A DNA stretch of 9,384 nt from Thermoplasmata archaeon (GCA_021793945.1 JAJYRT010000069.1:1-9384), one strand, 5' to 3'; positions 1-7,331 are shown, counted from the stretch's first letter. The notes: generated by a model from the sequence alone, not told the origin. Program-made: numbers and translations.

Positions 1-84
1 GAACTTCTGGCAGGTGGAGCAGCAATAGGTTCTATGCTGATTGCCATCCCCTATTTCACATACAGAAAGAGAAAATTAATATAA
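1..84 (+). CDS. C-terminal end of a membrane-anchored protein (partial)
   Basis: The first frame is open from the left edge and ends in TAA at 82-84, giving 27 residues. They form one hydrophobic stretch (LLAGGAAIGSMLIAIPYF) followed by a basic tail (TYRKRKLI). A final transmembrane helix with a short positively charged tail is the usual C-terminal anchor of archaeal surface or secreted proteins, with the tail in the cytoplasm. The body of the protein lies outside the window, so its function cannot be named. The gene converges on the regulator gene on the opposite strand, with 1 nt between the two stop codons, so each transcript must end inside the other gene. That this is coding is inferred from the hydrophobic-then-basic pattern and the tight convergent packing. 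Confidence 0.6.
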   Translation, partial: ELLAGGAAIGSMLIAIPYFTYRKRKLI

Positions 85-85
85 A

Positions 86-586
86 TTACTTGAAAAGGTT
101 TATCAGGTTGTTTGCTGCGTAATCCACAAAACTCTCACGGAATTTCAGCAGGATACCTATTATGTCCTCCCTCTTCCTGAGCGAATAAACGATCTTCCCG
201 GAATCTACGGACTTTGACACAATTCCGGCAGACTCCAGTTCAGCCAGTATTGCAAGTGCTTCTTCCCTCTTCCGATCATTTTTCGGGTAGAGGATCTCCT
301 CCCTGATATCTCCTCTCAGGATCTGGAACATAATTTCCTTTCCCCTGTTGCTGCGCAAGTAGAAAAATATGTTGTTCTGTAGTGCGCTGGCCGATAGTGA
401 AAAAAACCTGACAAACTTGCCGTCCTTTCTCCCCTTGATGATCCCTTCCTTCTCCAGGGAGTAAAGATGGTATTCCAGTTGTCCCACTGCAGTTCCTGTC
501 TGCCGCTGTATTTCCCTGAAATGAACTCCAGGATTGTTCTCAATGAAACTGAGAACTTTTTCCCTGACGCTGTCTGGCTCCGGCAC
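86..586 (-). CDS. Tandem winged-helix transcriptional regulator
   Basis: This 166-aa soluble protein is probably a sequence-specific DNA-binding regulator. Residues about 6-63 form a winged helix: helix-turn-helix NPGVHFREIQRQTG then VGQLEYHLYSLEKEGII, followed by a wing (GRKDGKFVRFF). Residues about 72-138 look like a second, more divergent winged helix ending in a wing at 122-136. The tail (ILLKFRESFVDYAANNLINL) matches the ending I know from archaeal two-winged-helix regulators (COG3398-like). The start is GTG at 584-586: a GAGGT Shine-Dalgarno sequence sits 6 nt upstream, and the codon directly follows the stop of the membrane-protein gene. It is the last gene of the lhr operon and converges on the gene at the left edge. 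No ligand-binding domain is present, so a signal would have to come from a partner; the cotranscribed membrane protein is the obvious candidate. The family call is firm; its targets are unknown. Confidence 0.85.
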   Translation of the reverse strand: MPEPDSVREKVLSFIENNPGVHFREIQRQTGTAVGQLEYHLYSLEKEGIIKGRKDGKFVRFFSLSASALQNNIFFYLRSNRGKEIMFQILRGDIREEILYPKNDRKREEALAILAELESAGIVSKSVDSGKIVYSLRKREDIIGILLKFRESFVDYAANNLINLFK

Positions 587-859
587 CTATATACCTCTGA
601 CTGCTCCAAAGTAGAAAATAATCAGGAGGATAAGATCGGAAAGGAGAAAAATCGTCAGGAAATTATTCCCCTGAAGCACTATCCCAAAAACAGACAATGC
701 AAACAGGAGGTTTACCAGCAGGATCACCGCGAATGCTGCACCAAGATATGTAACAGCCCTTGGGCCACCTTTGGCCGAGGCCCTTATGGTAACTGCAAGC
801 AGGAATGATGATAGAATAAGCGATATACCGACTATAATGATTTCAAACGACAGAATCAT
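587..859 (-). CDS. Small three-helix membrane protein, partner of the winged-helix regulator
   Basis: From the ATG at 857-859 this is a 90-aa, almost wholly hydrophobic protein with three predicted transmembrane helices at about residues 5-23, 36-58 and 66-86. The loop between the first two is basic and glycine-rich (RASAKGGPR). A TTG at 866-868 would add three residues, but an AGGTAGG Shine-Dalgarno-like sequence touches that TTG and sits 9 nt before the ATG, so I prefer the ATG. The gene begins 10 nt after the lhr stop, and its TAG stop is followed at once by the regulator's GTG. Archaeal two-winged-helix regulators are often encoded next to small multi-helix membrane proteins (for example DUF7521-type proteins in haloarchaea), and this one has that size and layout. 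I infer that it senses or anchors for the regulator. No catalytic motif is visible. Confidence 0.75.
   Translation of the reverse strand: MILSFEIIIVGISLILSSFLLAVTIRASAKGGPRAVTYLGAAFAVILLVNLLFALSVFGIVLQGNNFLTIFLLSDLILLIIFYFGAVRGI
593..597 (-). promoter_or_regulatory. Shine-Dalgarno sequence for the GTG start of the winged-helix regulator
   Basis: On the minus strand GAGGT is followed by ATATAG and then GTG. It lies inside the last codons of the upstream membrane-protein gene, so the regulator is translated by coupling to that gene. This site decides for the GTG at 584-586 as the start. Confidence 0.6.
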
Positions 860-869
860 CGGATCCAAC

Positions 870-3800
870 CTACCTGAACGTCAATGCGTATCCCATCCGG
901 TTCATCTCCTTCTTTATAGTTTCCCTGTTCTTCCTGTCCCCTATTATCTTTGTAACCTCAATAATCTTTCCCTTCTTCTTCCCGGTAAAGGCGGTTACAA
1001 GTTCTCCCATATAGAGGTAAAAATAATTCCGGACACCAAGTTTTCTCTTTATGAAGGATGAGAAATATAACGGAATTATGTCCTTTGGACCGAATATAAC
1101 CGCGCTGCCCGCTGTAACCTTTTTTTCGGGCTTGTATCTGGACGAAACGTAGCTCACCCTTCTTTCATCTGTTACAATGACCTTCCTCACCTTTCCACTG
1201 GAAAGAAGTTTCTGCACGATTTTGGTGTATTCCTCACCAGCTTCAGAACCCGTAACATTCTCGAATTTCTCCCTGTCAAAGAACATCATCTCCTTCAGCA
1301 GGAACTCCAGCATGGCATCCACCGCCTCATATCGGCCGGTCCTTTCCGGAACAAACACATATTTGCGGTTGTAATCCCGGGCCAGTATGTTACGTGAGTA
1401 CAGGTTTTTTATAACAGACCGGACTCCGGGGATATTTTTCCTCACGTTCTGCAGGATTTCTTCCTCGGATGCCCCATTACTGTCCAAAACGATGCTGATT
1501 ATTCTTTCTTCGTCCTGGCTCAGCTTGGTATTCTTCATTGCCCGGAACAGCGATATGACCTCCATCGCTGCATATGCCTGAACCCCATATGGACCGTTGA
1601 AAAGGTATAGCAGCCTGGACTGGAAATAATTCCTGAGTTGCGTATTTGTTATGCCAAGAGAGTTTGCCTCTATTTCACTCCTAATGCCCAGCAGTCGCTC
1701 CTTCAGGAAATTGAACAGAATCGCCTCGGACGGCCTTGCGCGGGAGAACTGGCCTACGGCCGCCTTCATAAGTGGCTCTTCACCGATTTCCAGCACCTCT
1801 GCATCGGAATTTATTATCAATTCTCCCGTGCGTTTGAATCCCTTAGTCTCTGAAATCCCGGAGAATACCTCCTTCTCGTCGTATATCACCACGGCATCAA
1901 GCCCTATATTTTTCTTTAACTCCACAAATGCGTCGAGAATCGACTCCCGGTTGACGCCTGGAATTTCCTGGATCTCCTCAATCCAGAGTACGTTGTCCCG
2001 CAAATCGGACTGCACGTCGGCAACTTCTACGCCTCGGGTAAGCAGGCGGGAATTGAATTCTATGTCCCTTGTATAAAGTCTGCCCAGATACATGTTGACA
2101 GGATCATATATTGAGACCAGTATGCTTCCCGCGTAGTCAGAAGCAACGCCCTGGTTTCCATAATACAGTTCACGGTTGAAATAGAAGGGCTTGATTCCGG
2201 CCGTCTTCATCTCCATTTCTGGATGGAACCAGAATGTCCTCGACAGTTCATTCATCGTGACAGGGCCGTAAAGTTCTATCAGGTAACCCACGTCTCCCTC
2301 GGATCTGGTATCGCCGAAGAGCACCCGCAGCTTGCCTCCCTCGTCTCTGCTTATTGCCAGCTTATACTCCAGTATCTTGAGTATCTGCCTTATTATCTTG
2401 ATGTCGAGTGATGAACGCTTTGCAATATCCTTTTCCGAATCGTATCCCTGTGAAACATACATCAGGATATCGGATTCCTCCCTGGAAAGTTTCTCGTAGC
2501 GGAGATAGTTAAGAGTCTTTGCAAGTCTTATGGACATGTAAGTTGTTCTGTGCTTTACAAATCTCCCAGTGACAATTTCTCCGGAAGCGATAAGTTCCAT
2601 AAGGTCGGAATCACGGAATCCGTTAAACCTTGCTGAGATGCTCCCCTTATCTGCAGCATATCCATATTTCTGAAAATATTCCCTTGCGCTGGTCACAGGA
2701 GATGAAAGCCTCTTTACCCTCTCTGCCTGAATGTCCCTCCTGCTCTCTCCGAGCATCAGATCCAGGTCCTCCTTGAGAATGTACTGCTTGGAGAAAACGG
2801 GGGATATGTAGTCAAGAACTACCTCCCCATTTTCAATCATCTTTCCGGTTATGGCTTCCAGGTTTACCGATTCTACGGGCAACCTTATCATTATCTCGTC
2901 CAGAGTCAATGGACCGTAGGAGCCAAGAATTTTCCTGATGCAGAATTCGACATCATCCTCGGTCCACTGCTCCCTCTCAAACTCCGTCGAGCTGTAAGCC
3001 GTGGCGCCTGACTTGGTGTTCCGCTTCAGGAGGAATGCGGATTCCAGCCTTATGAGTTCATCCTTCAGATCATTTTCATGCATTTCAGACCTGTTTTTCA
3101 GTTCGTTGAAGGTCAAACCCCTGCATAGATCCAGTAGCTTCCTGCGATCCGGCGTTATTTCCACGCGCCTGGCGAAAAGCCTCCTGAGAACACCGTAATT
3201 TGATGCAGACGCCCATAGGGGAGAACGGACGTAGGCGGAAATGATGCCGCCATTCCCAATAAGCTTCTCCGTTATTGGATTCACGTCCGTATCGCTGTAC
3301 GGAAAGGGAGAATTGAACCTGTCCCTGAAGGGATCGATGTAAAGGAAGTGATCTGCAAATGCGAGATACGATTCTTCGTCTACAATTCTTGGCACCTTGC
3401 TCCTGAAATAATTCTCAACAACCTTGGAATCATTGAACAGGAAGCGTATTTTCTGCTCCCCGAAAACCCTGTCGATGATCTTGCTCTGCAGTTCTTTTAG
3501 CAGCTTGGATCGGTCCTCCATGAGCACTATATCTGATACTCCTGTGAGTATTATGCCGTATGAGAAAGGGCTCGTGTCCTCCCTGTAGTCCAGTATTCCG
3601 TATTGTCCCCTGTCGATCACATTCCTGACGTAAAGCAGGGCCCTGGGAACGTCCATCATATCATTCATAATCTCATGGTAAGTCTCCTTGATCACAGGAA
3701 AATTCTTTATGCTCTCCAGGCTCCTCAGCACCTTGTCGCTCCGGAGCTGCTGCCTTACAATTGAGATGTCATAACCTTTGTACTTCCTGAGAACCATAAG

Positions 3801-6011
3801 CGACCTGGCCGCACAGTGCCTGAACCTCTGCTTGAAAACCTCCGTATTTATTATTGATCTGGATACCATATCCTCCAGGTTGCCCGAGCTTATAAGTGAG
3901 AGTTGTTCCCTGAGTGGTATCTTCCGTGGTGCAGTCAGCATGAATCCATCGTCGGTTATGGTGATCCTTGTAGTTACCGAATATGCATTGGAAAGCACCT
4001 GAGCATACGCCCGGGAGAGAGCATCATTTATCCTCCTTCCCAGAGGTATGTGGTATATTATGCTGTACAGGTTCTTTGAATCTATATATCCTTCGACCAG
4101 AAGCTTCCTGTCCGTGGGAAGGTAAAAAGTGGTCTGTGTCCGGACGTATGAGATCAGGCTGTTTGCCCCATACTCGTCCAGCTTGTAATTCTCCATGAGC
4201 CACCTGACCGTTTCCTCCCCTTCCTTGATCCTTCTTGCAAGTTCCTCCCTGAATTTTCCAATAAGGACTCCCAGATCATAGTTTCTGGGAAGCATCTCCC
4301 CTGTCCATGACGGCACTGTTGGCCTCATGCCGATTGCGTCCTTGACATTGACACGGTTGCCACTCGACCTTACAAACATATAGGTCCTCGCACCGAGCAC
4401 AAAGACGTCTCCATGCTTAAGGCGCTCCACGAATTTGTCGCTAAGTTGCCCCAGGTGCTTCCCTCTCTCATTTACAACCTGGTAGTCGGCCTCTTCCGGG
4501 ATTGTCCCAACGTTCATGAAATAGATCATCCGGCTGCTTCTCTTCTTTCCGAACGTATTCTGTTCCTTGTCGTACCAGATTTTGGAATATATGGTGCTTT
4601 CCTCTATCTCTCCGCTGAGATAGTTTATGGTTGACCGGTAATCCTCGGTGTCAAGGTTCCTGAATGAATATGACCCCCTGATGAGGTTGTACGCTTCGTC
4701 GAATCCCCATACCTTCTCAAGGGACATTCCCACGATAACCTGGGAAAGAACATCCAGGGAGTTTTCAGGAATCACTACCTTGTCTATCTCACGATCATAA
4801 GCAGCCTTTGTCAGGACAGCACACTCCATGAGGTCGTCAAGATCAAAGACCAGGAATCTTCCCTTTGAGAGCTGGTTTATGCCATGCCCAGAACGGCCAA
4901 TGCGCTGAAGACCCTTTGAGACGGACTTTGGACTACCGATTTGGACAACCAGGTCTATGTTTCCTATGTCAATCCCAAGTTCCAGTGAGGTGGATGTGAT
5001 CACACACTTCAACTCACCGTTCTTCAGTTTGTTTTCAACATCAAGCCTCGTTTCCTTGCCAAGTGAGGAGTGATGAGCTTCGATGCTCTCTATTCCCCTG
5101 GCCTTGAGCCGCATGGCAACATGCTCGGTGCCGCTACGTGTGTTGGTGAAAACAAGCGTTGTAGTGTGCTCGGAGATCAAGCCTGCAAGAACGTCATACA
5201 TCTTGTCGTTGGCGACTTCATAGTTAGCCCTGCTGAGATCCTTCACCGGCGTGATTGTGCTGAGATCCAGAAACTTCTTTGTGTCCACGTCAACGATCTC
5301 AAAATTTCTGGGTTTTCCGGACTCAAACCCGCACAGATACTGCCCGATGACATCCAGCGGAGCCTGGGTGGCCGACAGACCTATCCTGACGAAGTGTCCA
5401 GCGATACCCTCCAGCCTTTCCAGGTTCAACGAAAGCAGAGTACCCCTTTTCGTGGCGGAAACCTCATGGATTTCATCGACTATCACATACTTGAGATCCC
5501 TGAATTTTTCCCTGAATTTTGGAGCGGACAGCGCCAGAGAAAAAGATTCAGGGGTAGTTATGAGGATGTGAGGCGGCTTCCTAAGCATTTTCTGCCTCTC
5601 CGCCTGTGGAGTGTCTCCGGATCTGACTGATACGCGAATCTGGGGGAAACTGAAATTGCTTTCCTTTGATATATCGGCAATCTCCGCCAGAGGTTTCTTC
5701 AGGTTCTTGTCGATATCATTGGCGAGCGCCTTTAGAGGGCTAATATAAAGACAGTAAATCTTATCCTCAAGCGTTCCCCCTCTCGACATCAGGAAGAGTT
5801 CATTGAGGATTGACAGGAACCCCGTCATGGTTTTACCGGTTCCCGTTGGGCTGGATACAAGCACATTCATTTTTCTATGGATAAGCGGAATAGCCTTTTT
5901 CTGAGGCTCTGTGAGGCCGGTATAATTGTTGTTGAACCATTTTGCTATTACCGGATCCAGAAAAGGTAACTCTTCCTCGACTCTATAGGATAACTCATGC
6001 GCCTCTTCCAT
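870..6011 (-). CDS. lhr: Lhr-family superfamily 2 helicase with a long C-terminal extension
   Basis: An ATP-driven 3'-to-5' nucleic-acid translocase of the Lhr (large helicase-related) family, which acts in DNA repair and in RNA or RNA-DNA hybrid unwinding. RecA domain 1 holds a Q-like motif (LTEPQKKAIP, about 33-42), Walker A (SPTGTGKT, 54-61), Ia (SPLKALA, 91-97), TTPES (152-156), Walker B DEIH (179-182) and SAT (213-215). RecA domain 2 holds LVFTNTRS (286-293), TSLELGIDIG (341-350) and the arginine-finger motif QRIGRSGH (369-376). A winged helix and the Lhr-specific domain 4 follow, the latter marked by RPTVPSWTGE (563-572). Residues from about 860 to 1713 are an extra region with at least five winged-helix-like segments (about 954-1000, 1017-1068, 1174-1222, 1427-1485, 1497-1553). 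As I know the family, archaeal Lhr proteins are about 900 aa and long forms such as E. coli Lhr about 1540, so this one is unusually long. The frame is intact. It leads an operon with the membrane protein and the regulator. The helicase identity is certain; the substrate is not. Confidence 0.97.
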   Translation of the reverse strand: MEEAHELSYRVEEELPFLDPVIAKWFNNNYTGLTEPQKKAIPLIHRKMNVLVSSPTGTGKTMTGFLSILNELFLMSRGGTLEDKIYCLYISPLKALANDIDKNLKKPLAEIADISKESNFSFPQIRVSVRSGDTPQAERQKMLRKPPHILITTPESFSLALSAPKFREKFRDLKYVIVDEIHEVSATKRGTLLSLNLERLEGIAGHFVRIGLSATQAPLDVIGQYLCGFESGKPRNFEIVDVDTKKFLDLSTITPVKDLSRANYEVANDKMYDVLAGLISEHTTTLVFTNTRSGTEHVAMRLKARGIESIEAHHSSLGKETRLDVENKLKNGELKCVITSTSLELGIDIGNIDLVVQIGSPKSVSKGLQRIGRSGHGINQLSKGRFLVFDLDDLMECAVLTKAAYDREIDKVVIPENSLDVLSQVIVGMSLEKVWGFDEAYNLIRGSYSFRNLDTEDYRSTINYLSGEIEESTIYSKIWYDKEQNTFGKKRSSRMIYFMNVGTIPEEADYQVVNERGKHLGQLSDKFVERLKHGDVFVLGARTYMFVRSSGNRVNVKDAIGMRPTVPSWTGEMLPRNYDLGVLIGKFREELARRIKEGEETVRWLMENYKLDEYGANSLISYVRTQTTFYLPTDRKLLVEGYIDSKNLYSIIYHIPLGRRINDALSRAYAQVLSNAYSVTTRITITDDGFMLTAPRKIPLREQLSLISSGNLEDMVSRSIINTEVFKQRFRHCAARSLMVLRKYKGYDISIVRQQLRSDKVLRSLESIKNFPVIKETYHEIMNDMMDVPRALLYVRNVIDRGQYGILDYREDTSPFSYGIILTGVSDIVLMEDRSKLLKELQSKIIDRVFGEQKIRFLFNDSKVVENYFRSKVPRIVDEESYLAFADHFLYIDPFRDRFNSPFPYSDTDVNPITEKLIGNGGIISAYVRSPLWASASNYGVLRRLFARRVEITPDRRKLLDLCRGLTFNELKNRSEMHENDLKDELIRLESAFLLKRNTKSGATAYSSTEFEREQWTEDDVEFCIRKILGSYGPLTLDEIMIRLPVESVNLEAITGKMIENGEVVLDYISPVFSKQYILKEDLDLMLGESRRDIQAERVKRLSSPVTSAREYFQKYGYAADKGSISARFNGFRDSDLMELIASGEIVTGRFVKHRTTYMSIRLAKTLNYLRYEKLSREESDILMYVSQGYDSEKDIAKRSSLDIKIIRQILKILEYKLAISRDEGGKLRVLFGDTRSEGDVGYLIELYGPVTMNELSRTFWFHPEMEMKTAGIKPFYFNRELYYGNQGVASDYAGSILVSIYDPVNMYLGRLYTRDIEFNSRLLTRGVEVADVQSDLRDNVLWIEEIQEIPGVNRESILDAFVELKKNIGLDAVVIYDEKEVFSGISETKGFKRTGELIINSDAEVLEIGEEPLMKAAVGQFSRARPSEAILFNFLKERLLGIRSEIEANSLGITNTQLRNYFQSRLLYLFNGPYGVQAYAAMEVISLFRAMKNTKLSQDEERIISIVLDSNGASEEEILQNVRKNIPGVRSVIKNLYSRNILARDYNRKYVFVPERTGRYEAVDAMLEFLLKEMMFFDREKFENVTGSEAGEEYTKIVQKLLSSGKVRKVIVTDERRVSYVSSRYKPEKKVTAGSAVIFGPKDIIPLYFSSFIKRKLGVRNYFYLYMGELVTAFTGKKKGKIIEVTKIIGDRKNRETIKKEMNRMGYALTFR

Positions 6012-6019
6012 GTGTTAAA

Positions 6020-6027
6020 TCCTTCTT
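6020..6027 (-). promoter_or_regulatory. Shine-Dalgarno sequence of lhr
   Basis: On the minus strand AAGAAGGA lies 8 nt upstream of the ATG at 6009-6011. It supports this ATG as the start, as does the protein's N-terminus, where the Lhr-like LDPVIAKWF precedes the Q-like motif. If the transcript is instead leaderless, this site would not be used. Confidence 0.5.
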
Positions 6028-6030
6028 TTA

Positions 6031-6048
6031 GTTTAATACGGTATTTAA
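6031..6048 (-). promoter_or_regulatory. Candidate TATA region of the lhr operon promoter
   Basis: Two overlapping A/T-rich boxes can be read on the minus strand: TTAAATA (6042-6048), centred about 34 nt upstream of the lhr ATG, and TATTAAAC (6031-6038), centred about 24 nt upstream. The first would give a leader of about 9 nt; the second would give a leaderless message. Which is used cannot be settled from sequence. The ISL3-like relic begins just upstream, so an old insertion may have reshaped this promoter. Confidence 0.35.
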
Positions 6049-6059
6049 CCGTTTTGTAG

Positions 6060-6239
6060 AAACCCATTGTTGACATTGAGCTACGCAAAATCATAGACAT
6101 GATTGCCAACTTTTCCGGTGCAAGGCAAAGCGAACTAAACATTCAAATGGTGTCAGGTGAACGTGCCAGGCAAAACGCTGGTAACCGGAAAGGTTTTCCC
6201 AAAGTGCGTTTGTCATCCGGAGAAGTCCATTCGTCCTGA
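6060..6239 (+). pseudogene. Degenerate ISL3-type transposase fragment (tentative)
   Basis: A plus-strand frame, opening just after a TAG (6057-6059) and closed by TGA (6237-6239), encodes about 59 residues with no start at its head. It begins PIVDIELRKIIDMI and later reads NIQMVSGERARQNAG followed by NRKGFPKV. ISL3-family transposases carry around the first catalytic Asp a segment of the form V-D-[LI]-E-x-R-[RK]-x-I-D-[LM]-[LI], then a spacer, then V-E-V-V-S-R-D-R-A-x-x-Y-A-x-G, then R-x-G-x-P-x-A-V-Q-V-A-D-R-F-H. The order and wording match, but the spacer is a few residues short, and the later VADRFH is corrupted to a weak echo (SSGEVH). Neither the N-terminal zinc finger nor the C-terminal part is seen nearby. 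I read it as an old, broken insertion-sequence remnant. The match is from memory of the family, so confidence is moderate. Confidence 0.4.
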
Positions 6240-6447
6240 GACTGAGATCGAACTCTAGAGGGGGGTCTTGAGAGTATGAAACGCACTGACTAACTCATAA
6301 TATCAAACAAATCTCACGATCGATATACTCCATATGTAGAATCAGGCATTGAGACTAATCTCCATTTTGAATCTAAAATTGCCCACGTTGACCTAAAATC
6401 TGTAGAATTTGGTCCGCCCGGAGCAAGACCTAAGATTTCAATAAGTG
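6240..6447. other. Intergenic stretch with no gene
   Basis: I find no credible frame on either strand here. It contains the perfect 8-bp palindrome CTCTAGAG (6253-6260), a weak imperfect hairpin (GACC near 6390 against GGTC at 6411) and one copy (6376-6385) of a decamer that recurs downstream. Together with the transposase relic it forms a spacer of more than 450 nt between lhr and the plus-strand gene pair. Confidence 0.4.
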
Positions 6448-6453
6448 TATATA
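6448..6453 (+). promoter_or_regulatory. TATA box for a leaderless transcript starting at the ATG at 6475
   Basis: TATATA is centred about 25 nt upstream of the ATG at 6475-6477, the spacing expected in archaea when transcription starts at the first base of the start codon. This box overlaps the alternative GTG start at 6445, which argues against that start. A second A/T-rich box, TTTATATTT (6465-6473), would place transcription start near 6495 and leave only later start codons such as the ATG at 6562. Confidence 0.4.
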
Positions 6454-6474
6454 CGAATTCCAAATTTATATTTC

Positions 6475-6954
6475 ATGGGCCAAAAAAAGGGTTTTGGAAA
6501 ATTGCCCATAATTTCTTTTTACAGAGTGGTGACGGTTTCGATCGCAGCCATAAGGTTCTCTATGGCAGTCGAGAGTTCTTGTCAGGCACAAGTTAGCCAA
6601 CACCCAGCTACTAACATGAGTATCGCGAGTATGAACAGCGTGTACTGCATGAACAATGCAACCTGGAGTCTCTTTGTCTCTGAAGGTCAAACCGATGGCC
6701 AATCCACCCCGTATAAACTAGATTCAGCAATCATAGACCTGTATTTCAGCAATGTGAACCATCCCCCTGACATCAACAGGAACCTTACACAGCTGAATAT
6801 GAACTTGATCTTCAGGGACTTAATAATTTCAGACAGAAGTGGCTTAGCGCTTGCTCAAAGTCTAGTAAACAGAGAGCCTTCGCCATACAGTGAAAACACA
6901 CGGGTTTACTTCAACGCCCCTCCTTCATGGACTGCGTTCTTTGGCTACGGGTGA
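6475..6954 (+). CDS. Hypothetical protein, possibly exported, coupled to the following membrane protein
   Basis: I do not recognise this protein. From the ATG at 6475 it has 159 aa. The N-terminus has lysines (MGQKKGFGK) before a moderately hydrophobic stretch (LPIISFYRVVTVSIAAIRF), which could be a poor signal peptide or anchor although two arginines interrupt it. The rest is rich in Asn, Ser and Thr, with likely beta strands and two cysteines (near residues 36 and 58), a composition more like an extracytoplasmic domain than an enzyme; no catalytic motif is seen. Two points support coding: a TATA box 25 nt before the ATG, and a TGA stop that lies inside a strong Shine-Dalgarno sequence for the next gene. 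A GTG at 6445 (ten residues longer) and an ATG at 6562 are alternative starts. Alternatively it could be a decayed gene, given the mobile-element debris upstream. Confidence 0.45.
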   Translation: MGQKKGFGKLPIISFYRVVTVSIAAIRFSMAVESSCQAQVSQHPATNMSIASMNSVYCMNNATWSLFVSEGQTDGQSTPYKLDSAIIDLYFSNVNHPPDINRNLTQLNMNLIFRDLIISDRSGLALAQSLVNREPSPYSENTRVYFNAPPSWTAFFGYG

Positions 6955-6956
6955 TC
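6950..6956 (+). promoter_or_regulatory. Strong Shine-Dalgarno sequence containing the upstream stop codon
   Basis: GGTGATC is complementary to the conserved GATCACC near the 3' end of 16S rRNA and is followed by ATA and then ATG (6960). The TGA stop of the preceding frame (6952-6954) is embedded in it, so translation of the two genes is probably coupled. It fixes the next gene's start at 6960 rather than at the in-frame ATG at 6927. Confidence 0.65.
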
Positions 6957-6959
6957 ATA

Positions 6960-7331
6960 ATGAGTTCTGACGAAATTATCATTGCAATTCTGTTAGTTCT
7001 CTTGCTTCTAGTCTTATTTTTCAAGATTGAGAAGGGGATGAGAGCTTTAAAGATGACTAGGGAGGAAATCAAGAGAGTGTCAAGGTTCTACTTAATCATC
7101 TTTATTCCGTTGTATGTGTTCCTGGTCACCCAAACCTATATTAATTCGGCTCTCAGTCTGCGAAATACATTGATAATTAGCCTGCCAAGCATGTTCATGG
7201 TTCTTATCATAACAAGGGTTTACTATCTGCCCCACGTTATTGACCCAAGGTTGAAAAGAGATTATGGAATCACATTGGAATACTTCCAGAGATACGGTTC
7301 AGGTAACTCCCTTGAGAAATACAGAAAGTGA
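6960..7331 (+). CDS. Small three-helix membrane protein of unknown function
   Basis: A 123-aa protein with three clear transmembrane segments at about residues 6-21 (IIIAILLVLLLLVLFF), 43-60 and 69-88. Between helices 1 and 2 is a charged amphipathic stretch (KIEKGMRALKMTREEIKRV), and the C-terminal 35 residues are soluble and basic (DPRLKRDYG, EKYRK). With the acidic N-terminus outside and the basic loop inside, the positive-inside rule places the C-terminus outside. The ATG at 6960 is set by the GGTGATC ribosome-binding site; an in-frame ATG at 6927 would only add residues overlapping the previous gene. No family or active site is recognised. It forms a two-gene plus-strand unit with the preceding hypothetical gene and converges on the DUF763 gene. 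I am confident that it is a real membrane protein and have no basis for a function. Confidence 0.7.
   Translation: MSSDEIIIAILLVLLLLVLFFKIEKGMRALKMTREEIKRVSRFYLIIFIPLYVFLVTQTYINSALSLRNTLIISLPSMFMVLIITRVYYLPHVIDPRLKRDYGITLEYFQRYGSGNSLEKYRK

Noticed and set aside
467..808. 113-codon plus-strand frame across the regulator and membrane-protein genes
   Set aside because: It overlaps two well-supported minus-strand genes in full and shows no domain.
1651..2076. 141-codon plus-strand frame inside lhr
   Set aside because: Serine-rich antisense shadow of the lhr C-terminal region, with no recognisable domain or ribosome-binding site.
5070..5630. 186-codon plus-strand frame inside lhr
   Set aside because: It is antisense to the helicase motifs I-V, has no protein-like pattern of its own, and its openness follows from lhr codon use.
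5948..6142. 64-codon minus-strand frame over the lhr start
   Set aside because: It overlaps the lhr N-terminus, which is fixed by family similarity and a ribosome-binding site, and covers the promoter region.
6390..6414. Imperfect hairpin GACC...GGTC in the spacer
   Set aside because: Only four firm base pairs plus an A/T stretch with a bulge; no T run follows, so neither a terminator nor a structured RNA can be argued.
6240..6474. Possible tRNA, CRISPR or structured RNA gene in the spacer
   Set aside because: I found no cloverleaf-like arms, CCA-type end, regular repeat-spacer pattern or C/D box pair.
6466..6702. 78-codon minus-strand frame opposite the 159-aa hypothetical gene
   Set aside because: Rich in His and Cys without a metal-site pattern, and without promoter or coupling; the plus-strand frame has better signals.
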